From Litomosoides sigmodontis (taxonomy: Eukaryota; Nematoda; Chromadorea; Rhabditida; Onchocercidae), in contig OY718806.1 in the NCBI GenBank assembly GCA_963070105.1, positions 9,567,365-9,631,364 on the forward strand: DNA of 64,000 nucleotides, in the 5' to 3' direction. Position numbers and translations under genes: made by a program. How positions within the stretch are numbered: the stretch's first letter is position 1; each line of letters opens with the position of its first letter. Positions 13,323-25,794 of the stretch are shown one piece after another. The notes beneath the pieces were generated by a model that saw only the letters and a program-made list of their open reading frames with translations, ran no database searches and was not told the DNA's origin.

Positions 13323-14603
13323 TACAGTGAATCAAGGCGATACATTGATCCTGGGCAGAATTGTTGAATGTTTTGCAGAAAAAAACAAACATCCATTGAA
13401 ACGTTATATTTGAAAGTTCAGCATGCACCATAAACATCTTATATCACTGACAAATTCGAAAATGGAAGAAATCCTCCACCACAAATTTATTGTTTAGTTG
13501 AAATTAAAATTCTCATGGAAAAATGCAACCTAATCGAAATTACAAATTTGAGCAATAACTAAATATTTTTAATATTTAAAATCGAAGTGACAACCGAGTG
13601 AAAGAATGTTAGATTTGAAACAAATTCAATTCTCCTCATCAATAGCAAATGTGTTGAAATAGAAATCGAAAACACCAAACGTATAATGATCAATGACGTT
13701 CATTGTTTACTGTACAATTTTGTTTACTATTTTCGACTTTTTCATTTTTTTTATTCCCCTAGTTTATCATCCACTATTTTAGCAGTCCATAATAATCTGT
13801 TCGAATTTTCATGCATACTTCATCATCTCCGTTTTCCTGCTTTCATCCATCACTTTTCCACAGTTTCGCTCGTTTCTACGTCACAATCAAAGAATGACAA
13901 AAATGGAATTGTTTACATTAAGTAGTAAATAGAAATTCGGACACCGAAATCCAGAAATATGGAAATCCCGCATCGGCGGTAAAACGTGGTGCAAGCAAGC
14001 GTCAAAATATTTTTCTAACGTTTTGACGAAGTACGCTTGCTCAATCCTAGCGCACTGGATGATGTTCGAAGTGGGAAGTGAGGGATGATGAGTGGGTCGT
14101 GCGAGGCACTAAGAAATTGAAGGATAATAGAGAAGGATGAAAGTATTGGATTTTAAGGAAGTGAAGAGATTGCAAGACTTTTACAGAGAACACGAGGAGA
14201 GATTGAAAAAAATTCTATAAGATAGAAATTGCTAAAGTTTGACTTGAATGAAGTGGTAATGAAGAGGTTTAGCACGTGTGGTGGAATTGACAGTTTGAGT
14301 TGAAGAACGAATGGTAAAAGAGGGACTAATGTTGTAAATGCTAATTTGAAGTTCAATGTTCGATTATTTTTCAATCTTTCCTAGTTCATATCCTGTGATT
14401 GTTGAGCTAGTTTGTCGAATTACCATTCATGCTAAATTTAAGTGGGATGGAATGATGAAAAATTTAAGTGGGAGTTTATATGACACAGTTCAAACTTGGC
14501 TTTTTTTTTTGAAATTACTAACTTGGTTGCTATGGCTGAGGAAATAAGTTGCATACGTTCAAATAGAATGTGAATTCAATTCACTTATCATTTTCAAGAT
14601 GCA
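13323..14603. promoter_or_regulatory. Divergent upstream region shared by SBF and EOGT
   Basis: About 1.3 kb separates the start codons of two divergently transcribed genes, so promoters of both should lie here. I see no exon with convincing coding character. The part near 13960-14110 is richer in G+C than its surroundings and holds a clear inverted repeat. I cannot name a specific core promoter element. Confidence 0.5.
13995..14040. repeat. Imperfect inverted repeat in the divergent promoter
   Basis: The left arm GCAAGCGTCAAAA (13995-14007) pairs with TTTTGAC (14021-14027) and then, after a six-base bulge, with CGCTTGC (14034-14040). The loop is 13 bases. It could be a protein-binding dyad or a transcribed hairpin. 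Confidence 0.75.
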
Positions 14604-17600
14604 ATGTATAAAGTTGTGCTTCTGGTATTGCTGGCAATTTCTGCAAAAGCAACAGAAGATTTCAATTTCATGGATAACTTGCAGTTACCGGAAGAGCACA
14701 TTCAGTATTGGATAAACCGTGACAGTACAGTACGAAATCTATGTTTGAAAAATGAAATTTGCCATTTAAAGGTTTGCCATTGTTACTGTTTTTTTGTTTG
14801 AAATGGATCCCATAAATTTTTAATTCTAGCAAAGATACGAAATTGATGTGCTGGAATGGTTATTGAATTAATTTTGACGGTTTGTGTGTTTTCTTCCTGT
14901 ATGTTTCATGCTATTTTATTTTGTGTGCATATGAAAGGGAGTTTTGGTGAAATTGGTAAGAACTTGCTAAATGAAAGTCGAAGTATCGTAGTAGGTTTCA
15001 GTTTTGTTTTAGCTTAAATTTTAAGCCATTTAATTTCAAGACTGCTATGGCATTTGATGCAGCAGTGTTTTTACGATGTTCACTTATCTGTATTCGTTGA
15101 GTGAAACCAAAATTGTTAACTTCCTTTTCTTTTTAATAATAGGCACAGCCATAAAAACAGGTGTTATTTGTTAGCACAATTTCAGTATGGAATAAATAAC
15201 AGTCATTGTTGGGGTTATGAACCGAATTGTGATCTGAAAGACAGTTATTCGATACGAAGAGCAAAATGCACGAAACCGAACAGTTGGTTGGTTTTAAATT
15301 TTATGGAGTTGCAGAAATAAATATCGGTTATATCCAATCAAATATTTATGCTAATATTTTAGGGGTAAGAGCAGTACCGAGTCACAATTAGAAACTTTTC
15401 AAAAACAAGGTGATTTTCCAAAATTAGCAGAAATATTTCACAGTATCGAATCTATTTGCATTTCAAATCACACGGTACGTAATTGTTATTCAATTATCTT
15501 CGAACTATTACGAAGCATGCAATTGTTTTTGAGTAAAATTTAAAAAAAAAAAGCTGAAACTTCCTTAAACGGAATCAATGTTGCTTACAGAAAACTTAAT
15601 TTATTTATAGGAAGGTAGTTTTCTGGAATGTTCCAATCATTTGAGGTTCTGTCGAGCAAGGAATATTTTCTTCGATTTAAAAAATTTGAATGCAAAGACT
15701 TCGACGAGGTGAGTGATATTTTGAGTTGATCATTTTATAGTTTAAATTTTAGAAATTCTGATTGTTTGTGAATGCAGCTCGCCCGCAACACTTTGTTTTA
15801 AATGAAAATTAGTGAATTTAAGATACCGGAATGACGTCATCCGGAAGGGACAAGTTGGTGGAAATTGTGACTCAGAGTTTAATGAAAAACTGCTGCGCAA
15901 CAGGGCTGATGAAAAAAGTTATTTGCAAAGTTGGTAAGTAATGTGGTTTCAGAAACAGGATTTTGCCCTTCAGTGGACTTCCGCTTTTAACATTGTTAGA
16001 TCTATGCGTTAACTGAATCTTTAGGACCAGAGCTGTATATCCTTTTTTTTAAATATATTCCGTTTTTTAAGATGATGTTTTGGACACAACCATAATTAAT
16101 TCCAGCCATATTTAGGGCTCATGAATTAGAATATTTTGCATCGTACCCCGATTTTCGAATTTCGGAACATAGCTGTGATGTAATTTTCGACAAACCAACA
16201 GTGCTGATCAAATTGGACGCATCAGTAAATATGTATCATCATTTCTGTGATTTTATCAATTTGTACGCAAGCCAGCATATTAATGGTTCAATTGGTATGG
16301 ATATCGATATTCTGTGGTGGGATACGGTTAATTTTGTTATTCGGCTAATACTTTTTCCTAATTATGCTTCGTCATTTTAGCTAAGTTAATCGAAGTCGGA
16401 GTGCTTATGTGCTTTGAATAATGTAATTATATAACTCTATTTGTGACCGATCAAGAAACTATCTACATGAATACCATAATTAATCCAATTTGAATTTAGA
16501 AACTTTGGGTTATATAATGGTTTATTGTGATCTCACTTATTAAATAGATTTAGTGGTTTGGTGGTTTCGTGGATTCCACATTTGGAGCTACTTGGCATGC
16601 TTTTACGATAAACACCCCGCATGAATTGATTGATTTGGATGGGAAAACGGTATGTTTCCGGAATGCAATGTTTTCGATGCTCGCCCGACAGCGGTTGGGT
16701 CTCTATTATAATATGCCGTTAGTAAGTTCAATTTTTGCAGTTTTTTTTGCAGAAATTTGCGAGCAAAAATGCTAAAAGTTAGCAATGCAAGATGTATATG
16801 AATGGTTGACCTGGTTCATTAACGTAGACCAAAAATTTTAGAGACATCATATTTCACTTTGATTAACTCTCAATTTCTAGGTAAAAAATAGCATTTGAGT
16901 GTCCGGTTTTTAAATCGTTTATATACTAATTAATTTCACAAATATTTGTAAGCTGCACTTGTTCTCCTCCTTTTTCGTTATACCATCATTCGGTTATACG
17001 ATATCCTGCACCTGCACCTCTTATGACAGGTACTGGAAAAATCCAGTGTAATTAAAATCATGAAGTATTCACGGTACTTTGGCGTATTCGTTTTCAACCA
17101 GTCGAAAAAGCTAAAGATTTAGAAACTTACTGAGTGTGAAGTTCTTGTTGGAAGATAAAATTCTTCCGAAATGAAAATTAAGCTTAATGATTTGTAAAAA
17201 TTGTTTTTGATTGATGGCTGTGAAGGAAGTGGTCTTATCCATGCATTTTCTCAACATATTCTTCATCGTTTGATGATTCGACAGAATGGACCATTATTGG
17301 ATAAGGTCCGTGTAACGTTACTGTCTAGGAGCACTCCGTTCAGGAAAATAATGAACGAAGATGAAGTAAGTGAATAATTGCAAATTTTTTTTTGTTTATA
17401 TTGAGTATAATAAGTAAAGTACATTCATTTGTATATTTTTTCAAATATTCTTTGTACTGATTTTTCCTTCGTTCTTTTTAAAACGGAAAATTTGTAAAAA
17501 TGTCTGAAGAGTGTTTCTGGATTCCTTTTGCCAACTTCACAAGCTGTCTTTGTTGCTTTGATTACCACCGCTTGTTTGTACACCAACGGATGCATTTTCT

Positions 17601-20600
17601 ATCTCACTTTCATCAAATGTTTCCACTTGTTTCAATTCAATTGGAACGAGCACTGTCTGAAAATCTAGTCATGTTCAGCGTACATTTGTTTGCATCATCT
17701 TCTACTCCTATTTGTGCATGCATATTCTTTGTGGCAATAAAATTAGATTCTAGAGAAACAAACCATTTCCTTTCCAATTTTTTGAAAAAAATTCTGGACT
17801 GACCTGTTGTCCGATGGGAGGTTGCGTGAAAAAGTAGCCACGCGTTATTCGATCAATTTGAATGTGTCGTAAATTCTTGAAGAGTATATTCAAAACTCCA
17901 GCACAGCATAATGCTGAAAATACCGCCTTTATGAAGAAGAATATTTTTATATGTTAGAAAATTAGAATAAAATATCAAATCATGCGACTTATTAAATTCG
18001 TATTTCATTTACCTTTCTCGCTTTTTCCTAACTTATAAGTGATTTTTCGTATATATTCCTTAAATTACTGCTAATTTTGGAATTCTTTAGCTGAATCAAT
18101 TGGAGACGTGCAGTAGCGCTATTGAATTTGCAGATCTATTGTATGTTCATAGAGTTTTAAAAGCAAAATCGGAAACGATTTTTTTTTGGAGCATTTAGCT
18201 GAATGTGTTACCTTGTATAGGAGAAAGTACCATATGCAAACTGTACATAGCTACTCGTGTATTGGATACAATTCGATTAAGTTCTAGGAAATTTTCCTGA
18301 AAGGTGACTGTTCACTTCTGCTTTAAGGAAGCAATTTGTTGATATAATTTATTGAGTGAACAATAACCTCATAAAAGGACCATCCTTGACCTCGTATTTG
18401 CTTATCTTCACCATAGATTAAGTATGCTGTCCAAATGAATATTGTCACAGCAACAATAAAGCTGATACTGGTAAACGCAATACAAATCATCTAAAGTATT
18501 CATTAATAATAAGAAATTCGATATGTAGGAAGAGCATCGCTAGTTTTGGTTTATATGGAATTTCTAAATTTCTAAATTAGTAGGGAAAGTTAAATGAGTA
18601 GTAAAGATTTTAAAAGATTTTTGTGCTTATTTATTTACTGCAAATTATAGTTAAGATTCATTCTACCATTATTGTTTTGAAAGGAATTTTATACAGTTAA
18701 GAGTTAAAATTTTCAACCTTAATCATATTAGTCAAAATTTTCAAAATTTGCGATTTGGTGCAAAATTCTTTAATTGTTACCAGAAATGTTCGTGTCGGCC
18801 TGTACCTTATAAAGCATAATACATTGGAAGCATTGAGCATAAATAGGATACTTGCAATAATGGCCAGATAATACGGGCAGCCGTCGTAAAAAACGCATAT
18901 TATACCAAATATCATCTATAAAATCACCGAATAAATAAATCATAAGTTTAATCCAAATTTTTATTTTGAAATTTAAATTAAATAGCACTTACTAATTGAA
19001 GGGCTGCACCGAAAGCAACCAAAGTTAGAGTGAGCAAGGTTCGTGCTTGCATCAATATAACTTGGTTTGTTACTACTTGATCAATCTGAAATTTATCCCA
19101 TTAATTTATCCCCACAGTTGTTACATTTTCAATCTGTTGGAAAAAATTTTAGATTTTTTAATTATATTTATAAAATTTCTGCATTTTTAGGACTACTAAT
19201 TAAAATGTATTTCAATATTAATTAATAAAAAAAATACAAAAATAAGCTTGCATGGAATGACGGCGAATTAACGGTTCCTTTGGATGTCGAACTTTCGATC
19301 ATCTGGTTTACATTGTGAATATTTGTAGTTGTACGTACTGAAAGTTAATGTGTAAGAAAGGACTGTTATGAGATCATTTATCTTCCTTTAAGGAAAAGCG
19401 AAGTTCCTTAAATCGAAAGTTGCAAATTTTTACTGGTTTAAGATCATCCAAAATTCCAACCGGTTATTTTTATATGCTATCTGAAAGGTAAAACTCTGCT
19501 GTTCCGAAATTTGATTAGGTATTTCTGGGATTTTGTATTTTCTATTATGAGTGATATTTCTCCCTCTACGATTAGCACACTATTTATAATTGCATGTCTA
19601 ACATTTATTCTTTACAATCGTTCTCTCGAAGCACTTTGAAATTGAAAAGCTGAAATATATACCTGTAGATTTTGTTGTAACAGTATCATCCGATTCCACT
19701 GTTGTGATGGAATCTGCATGATTCCGTTGAATTTCACAAGCATCGATCAAATGCTGTAGTCCATAGGTATCACGATAGTAAACTGAAGGTGGGAATGATC
19801 CTAGTGGCTGGAAAAAAGGGTTTTTTAATCATAAATTTCAGAAATTTGATTATTTCTTTCATCCTTATTATTTATTACTCCACCCTAGTACTTTACACCT
19901 AGTTATCAGTAATAGAAAAACGGCAAATATGATTTAACAATGATTATAATTAATTTGAATTAATCGATGAAAAGTTAGTATTCATTTACTTCAATTATCG
20001 ATTTCACTTAATGAGTGAGAAAATGATGAAAGGTATGAACCAACCAGATTATTTGACGAAGTTCTATAGGGAATGGGTGCAGCCATGATGAAAGTATGCA
20101 AAAAAAATTTTTCAGAAATAACTATCACACTAATAATGATCGATGAAGTAAGATATGATTACTATCAGTGTCATTCCAAATCTATCCTTATCGTATTCGC
20201 TCGACATATATCCATCCATCGTGTGGAGCTGTAAATTTTTTAATTTATAAAATAAAATGATAACGGCCTACTATAAATAGCGTCTGAAAATTTACAATAT
20301 GCAAAATATCGTATTTTTCATTAATGTAAATTATATTCGACAAATTCTGTGGTTCAAAAATTAGGTAAATGAAAGATCAAAATATAAGTAACAACTAACA
20401 ATCAAAATATAATTAAGAGTGATCAAAAAAAAAAGTTAAATTTAAGTCTATCTTAAATAAATATAAGTGAATTAATTGCAAAAATAAATAATGTTTTCTC
20501 CTGTCATGCAATATTGTGATATAAATTTTGTTACTATGTGATAGTAAGAAAAAAAAAAATGAAAACGATGAAATAGTTGATTAGCGGATAGGCAGAGTAA

Positions 20601-22375
20601 TTAAAAGGATGAATTTTGACATGCTAATATAATGTAATAAATATATGTGAAGAGTGTAATGAAGTGAGTTATAGTGTAATATTGTTAAGAAAGGAGGTAG
20701 AGAGAGAGGATGGAGGAAGAATGAGGAAATATGTAATGTTTCCACTGAACTATTCATTGATGCATTTAGAGAATGGAATAGTTAGATCGTTATTTAGTTA
20801 ACACTAATTTACAACGTTATATGTAAACGTAAAAATATATATATATACATATATACACACACATACACACACACACACACACACACATACACACACATAT
20901 GTATATATACAATGAGACGTACGTATGTACACAGTGATCCGTTGGCGAGCTAAAGTTTATGATCATCATCCGTTCATCCCATCCTATCCGTCCGTTGATG
21001 ATGACCCTTCTTTGCTTGTTCATAATGATGATGTGGCGCAGAGATTTGAAATGATTATGTTATGCTTAGTAGCAAAATAAATTTTTATCGCAACGTGTTG
21101 ATCACTTTTTCACTATATCATTTGCAAAATTTCTCATTTCTATTATTTCTTCCATCAAATTTGTTCAATATATTTGCTAATTTCATTGCATGCATAATTT
21201 TCCAAGTAATTTTAAGTAATATGCAAAAAGAAAGCAAAAAACAAAAAAGAAAGGAGCAATTTCTTTTCTTCTTTTTTTTTTTTTTTAGAAGTAATTAAGG
21301 AAGTGTTTTGTAAAAATAGGAATGTCATTTTCTTTTCTATTTGTTATTGCTTTTGCTAGTTAGTATGTATTATTTAAAAACTTAATTTTTAATTGAAACA
21401 TTCATCTGTCTTCCTTGTTTACAGTGATTGTTTTTATTTTTATCGTTTTTTTTTCTCTTTGTTTATTCTGAATGGATAGCTGTTTGGTATGTTAGAGGAG
21501 AACGAGTGTGTGTGTGTATGTTTTGAAATGAATCGAAAATTAAATTAACGAACTGATAAGGATATCTGAATGTAATCGCTTCTGTGATAAGTTATTCTTG
21601 TGTACTACTCGTTATGCATACTCATTTCCATTGTATTCATATTGGGTATTTTGAACATTTATTAGTAGTACTCAATATCAACTGACAGCGTTTCCAATTT
21701 TCTATGCTAAATTTTACTAAATTTGCCAATTTACACTAATCTTTTCTTCCTCAACAACTTATATTTTATTTTAGCTAATGGAAGTTTTGAAAGATATTCC
21801 GGGTATTATTCAAAGACGAGTGGATTATAATAGGTTTGTATTACTGCTTGCTGCTTTGTCGATTAGCGAAACTACTTCGTTTGACTGTTTGATGTTTTTT
21901 TTTTTGGATTAATTAATAAATTAGTCATAGATGTGAAAAATGAAAATTAATTCTATCACTTTTTTGCACGAAAGCACGAGAATACATTGATTAAATATTT
22001 TTGCATAATTTGCTTTGTGAAAGTGAAGCTTAACACTCTCTGAATTACCTGTGTTGGTGTGTGTGTTACAGAAGTATTACATTTCTGCAACAGTTGGAAA
22101 TCACACAAAACAGCGATGTGTTCATCGGAATGCATGGTAGTGGCTTAACACACTTGTTGTTTTTGCCGGATTGGGCAGTCATCTTCGAATTGTATGTTTC
22201 AACAAGCATTGCTTAATAATCACTTGTGGTGATCCACCTCATCTAGAAGTTCCTTGATCTATAATAGGCAAGAAAAGTGAGAGGTGGCGTTGCTTTGTTT
22301 CTTTGTTTTTTTTTTCAAAATGAAAGAGATTTTACCTGTTCACTTAAACCGTATGCATATGCTGCTATGGTAAAT

Positions 22376-22409
<34 letters not shown>

Positions 22410-23280
22410 AGAGAGAAGCAGTGAGTAAATAATTCAGTAGTTTTATAACTGTTGTTTTTTTTTGTATTTATTTACTTTTCAATTATTTCTCATTAATTTG
22501 TGTTGTTTCTTTTGAATATTTGAAGGTATAATTGTGGTGATACGGATTGTTATTTGGATCTTGCACGCCTACGTGGTGTGAAATATTTTACATGGACAAA
22601 GAGTGAAAGAATTTTTCCAATTGGTGAGGGTATACATCCGCAAACAGGTGAACCACATAAAAAATTCCAAAATTATCGATTTGATCGAGATGAATTTCGA
22701 AGGCTTGTTCTTATGGTATGTGTATTTTATTGTTTGTGAGCGGATCGTTGAAAATTTTTTCTTGTTAAATACTTCGGGGAAATTAAATAAACGTATAATA
22801 TTGTTGAACTTTTCAACTTTACGATTCTTCGTTTTACAAGCACATGAGTGCGATGGATGATGAACTTGTTGAAAAAAGAGATTTGACACCTATGAAACAC
22901 TTTTCTTTTTTAGCATTAACATTTTCTTTTAAATTCTCGAAATTGAATTTGTTACTATAAGCAAACTTCTTTCGATATTTTTTTTATGTGAGCTATGTTT
23001 GAATCTCTGTTTTCTCCGATGTAGCTGCAATGGATCTGTTTATTAGTTTAACTGCAAATCTATGCCACATATTGGATAATTTTTATTTTCAAAAACTTCC
23101 CTGTACATATCGCTGACTGTTTGTTAGGGAAGGAAGAAGAGTAACATTTAGAGTTCAAATTTTTTTGCACGTTGAAATCAGTTTAGTTTATTTGAGCAAG
23201 TGGAATACGTACGACGCCATCCAGCATATGTTATGGAATTACGGAAGCAGAGAAGAAGGCTGCGTAATGAAGAACTCTGA
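14604..23280 (+). CDS. EGF-domain-specific O-GlcNAc transferase (EOGT)
   Basis: EOGT adds O-linked GlcNAc from UDP-GlcNAc to EGF-like repeats of secreted and membrane proteins in the ER lumen. Exons: 14604-14771, 14830-14858, 15143-15286, 15363-15474, 15611-about 15710, about 15822-15933, about 16116-16326, 16554-16721, about 17210-17365, 21775-21833, 22072-22191, 22526-22715, 23182-23280. The product starts with a signal peptide ([16 protein letters not shown]) and then LPEEHIQYW. Family landmarks follow in order: [61 protein letters not shown] and [11 protein letters not shown]. It ends in NEEL, a variant KDEL-type ER retrieval signal, consistent with the human protein ending in HDEL. The fourth-last intron (17366-21774) is 4.4 kb and contains a nested gene on the other strand. 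The acceptor of the 17210 exon is irregular. Confidence 0.95.
17537..20086 (-). CDS. Nested four-transmembrane protein, family unrecognised
   Basis: Inside an EOGT intron on the opposite strand, phase-compatible exons give a roughly 310-residue membrane protein: 20045-20086 ([14 protein letters not shown]), 19663-19807, 19273-19337, 18993-19085, 18781-18915, 18368-18490, 18212-18296, 17804-17926 and 17537-17656 (stop at 17537-17539). Four hydrophobic segments are visible: [16 protein letters not shown] plus the start of the next exon, [37 protein letters not shown], and [16 protein letters not shown]. The N-terminal half before TM1 and the acidic tail (ending [10 protein letters not shown]) look soluble. 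One junction, between 18212 and 17926, is out of phase as drawn, so a small exon is missing from this model. Splice phases elsewhere agree, which supports a real gene. It resembles MARVEL/MS4A-type tetraspans only in topology; I assign no function. Confidence 0.75.
20836..20920. repeat. (AT)n/(AC)n microsatellite
   Basis: A run of TA and AC dinucleotides with a few interruptions, lying between the nested gene and the next EOGT exon. No coding signal is associated with it. Confidence 0.9.
22376..22413 (+). repeat. (GA)n microsatellite in an EOGT intron
   Basis: About 19 GA repeats with a few G interruptions, within the intron between exons 22072-22191 and 22526-22715. Confidence 0.9.
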
Positions 23281-25695
23281 ATAAATGGAGAAAGTTGAAG
23301 CAGTTTGATAGGTTTTTACAAATTCTGAGTATTTTTTTAACTGCGGATTTCCTCTCAGTTTTTTACGATTTAATTCATTCTCGTTTTATCTTCAATTCAT
23401 TCATTTTGTGTTTGTGAAACATGACAGCTCAATTTGGTGAATTTAAATCAATTTTAGTGGGTGTATCTGAAGGTAGGGTACAGTTTTGATTACATTTCAA
23501 AATAAGTGAAATGCAACTAACTGCTGTGAGAAAATTATTTTCTTTAACGCGATCATATTTAAATCAAAATAAGCTTGTAATAAAAATTTATTTGCTCAGT
23601 TCCAGCTGTTACAGATTTTCTAGAAGCATCTACCGCTCTCTTTTACCTACACATAAAAGTGAAGACATTAACTTAAATTACGATAATGCCTCTCCTTTCC
23701 AATGGGTTCTGGAAAATTTTTACAGTGACAGTTTTTACCTTAAATAGCAAATGTACTGAAACTTGCAGTATTCTTTCATGTCAATGTGTCTTCATTTTTC
23801 TCTTTTTTTTAAACTTTGAAATTCACTTGTTCTTTGTTTTAATTTATTAAGTGACTTAGACACTATCCAATTATTTCGATAAATAATTCCTCTTGCATAC
23901 CTTAGAGTGTAGCTTTTTTTAAAGATGATTCGGCAAAGGAAAATTGGCATCATTCATAAATAGTTTAGTAATTACCTAAATACTAACTGTTGATAATTTA
24001 ATAAATATGAAATATATGATAATCATTTTTGCATCATTGCTTTTTATTGATCATAGATCAATCAGCTAATAATTTATACGATTGATAAACTGCAAAATGA
24101 TATGGCGCCTATGATACTGCATAATCGGGATCCCAGTGAACTCATTATCAACCGTCGTAGAGCTAACTGGTTATTATTTTCATCATTCTCACTGAATGTC
24201 ATATCATATCAGTAGCAATCAATAATGATTAGCATCGTAATAGAGTGGATGAAGTGAAAGATTGTTGAGGTGATTGCGTCAATAATCAACAATCTTCAAC
24301 ATCTGTTATTTTTTTCATTTGTTAAGCAAAAATATCTGATCAAAACACAATAAATAAATTGATAACTGACAATTAATAGATTGTGCAACGATCAATTTTT
24401 TAAAAAAAAAATAGCGAAAATACTGATTGATGATCAAAAGTTATTAATTAATAACAGCACGATTGTAGTAAATAGATTTTTTCTTTTTCATTTTTATAAA
24501 TTAACAAACAGTAGAAGATATGTGCGAAGATGTTAAGTTTACAATATAAAATTCCTTTTTTTCCCATCCTAAAATCATTTATTACTAAAATTAAAATGAT
24601 CATTAATATTAAAGTTAAAATTTTAAAGATAAGGATGAATCTGTGACTACGGTAGCTAACGACAAATAATAATACGATTAATGCACAAATGAGTGAGAAA
24701 AAAGGTATCACAACATGAATGTATCTATGGTAATGATAATGATAATAATTTTCATACTAATTCATTCAATCAACCAATTCCTATTAATTGGCAAGAAAAG
24801 GATGAATCTGTGATAGCGATAATGATAATAGTAACATGCAAGGAATGGAATTTATTGTATCCTCTTCATCATAAAGAGTGCAAGCGAAAGTATCTTACTT
24901 CAGCTTTAGTGTGAAAAGAAAAAATCAGAAAAATGGAGGAGAAGAGGAAACAAAGGAAATATAACAAAGAAAGAGTAAGTGACTGATAGCCAGTTGTTCA
25001 GCTTTTCTTTTTGCACTAAAATTCCAAACATAATTTTTTTCCACTAACAATTTTTGCAAAAATGTTAAAAAGGCTTATGGCATTTTGTTTTCTTCCTATT
25101 TTTTTTTTATCGCACTTCTTCCTCCTTCTTCATGATAATTCACTAAATTGAAATCAGCAAGCCAGCAATTTCCTCCCGCTTTTCTTCGGCACTATGAGGA
25201 ACAATGGTCTATGCTAATTTATCACTACTATCATTTGAAAAAGAAAATATGACTCGATTAACCATTTATAAAAGTTTAATTTAAATACGAAATATGAAAT
25301 TCATAACTGTGGCTGGCTACCGACGAGCAAACTGCTAAATATTTCTATCGCAACTATGGACAGTCATTGCAAAACTGCTCAACAATTTGTTGATACTTTT
25401 ACCGAACCAATAAAATTTACATATTACATTACCAAATAATCAACCACCATTCATCATGCAATAAATCAATAATCAGGAATGGTACGTGCAGAATGACTTA
25501 GAAAATCCACCACTGATAATAAACCTAAAATTAATTGCTTGAATAATTTTAAATAATTTTCTCTTCTTTTTTTTACAGATACATTTTCAATAAATGCAAT
25601 AATTATTTTATTCTATTACTCGATAATTAAACAATAACAATTAACAATTATTTTACTCATATTTGTTTATTTATTTCGAGCATATTGTTTTCAGC

Positions 25696-25794
25696 ATGCG
25701 ACAAGCAATAGTGGCATGTCTTATTTTACTGTTATGTTCAACTTCGGCAGTAATACTTTTGTTACCAGTTATAATGAATGCAACGGTTCACTAA
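25696..25794 (+). CDS. Possible first exon of a small secreted protein
   Basis: A 32-codon frame starts one base after a strong acceptor-like TTGTTTTCAG, the usual arrangement for a trans-spliced first exon in nematodes. Its first residues, MRQAIVACLILLLCSTSA, form a textbook signal peptide. A possible donor GTAATA follows at 25750, directly after the predicted cleavage site and in phase 0; if unused, the frame stops at 25792-25794. I could not identify convincing downstream exons, so this may be a chance hydrophobic frame in AT-rich DNA. Confidence 0.3.
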   Translation: MRQAIVACLILLLCSTSAVILLLPVIMNATVH

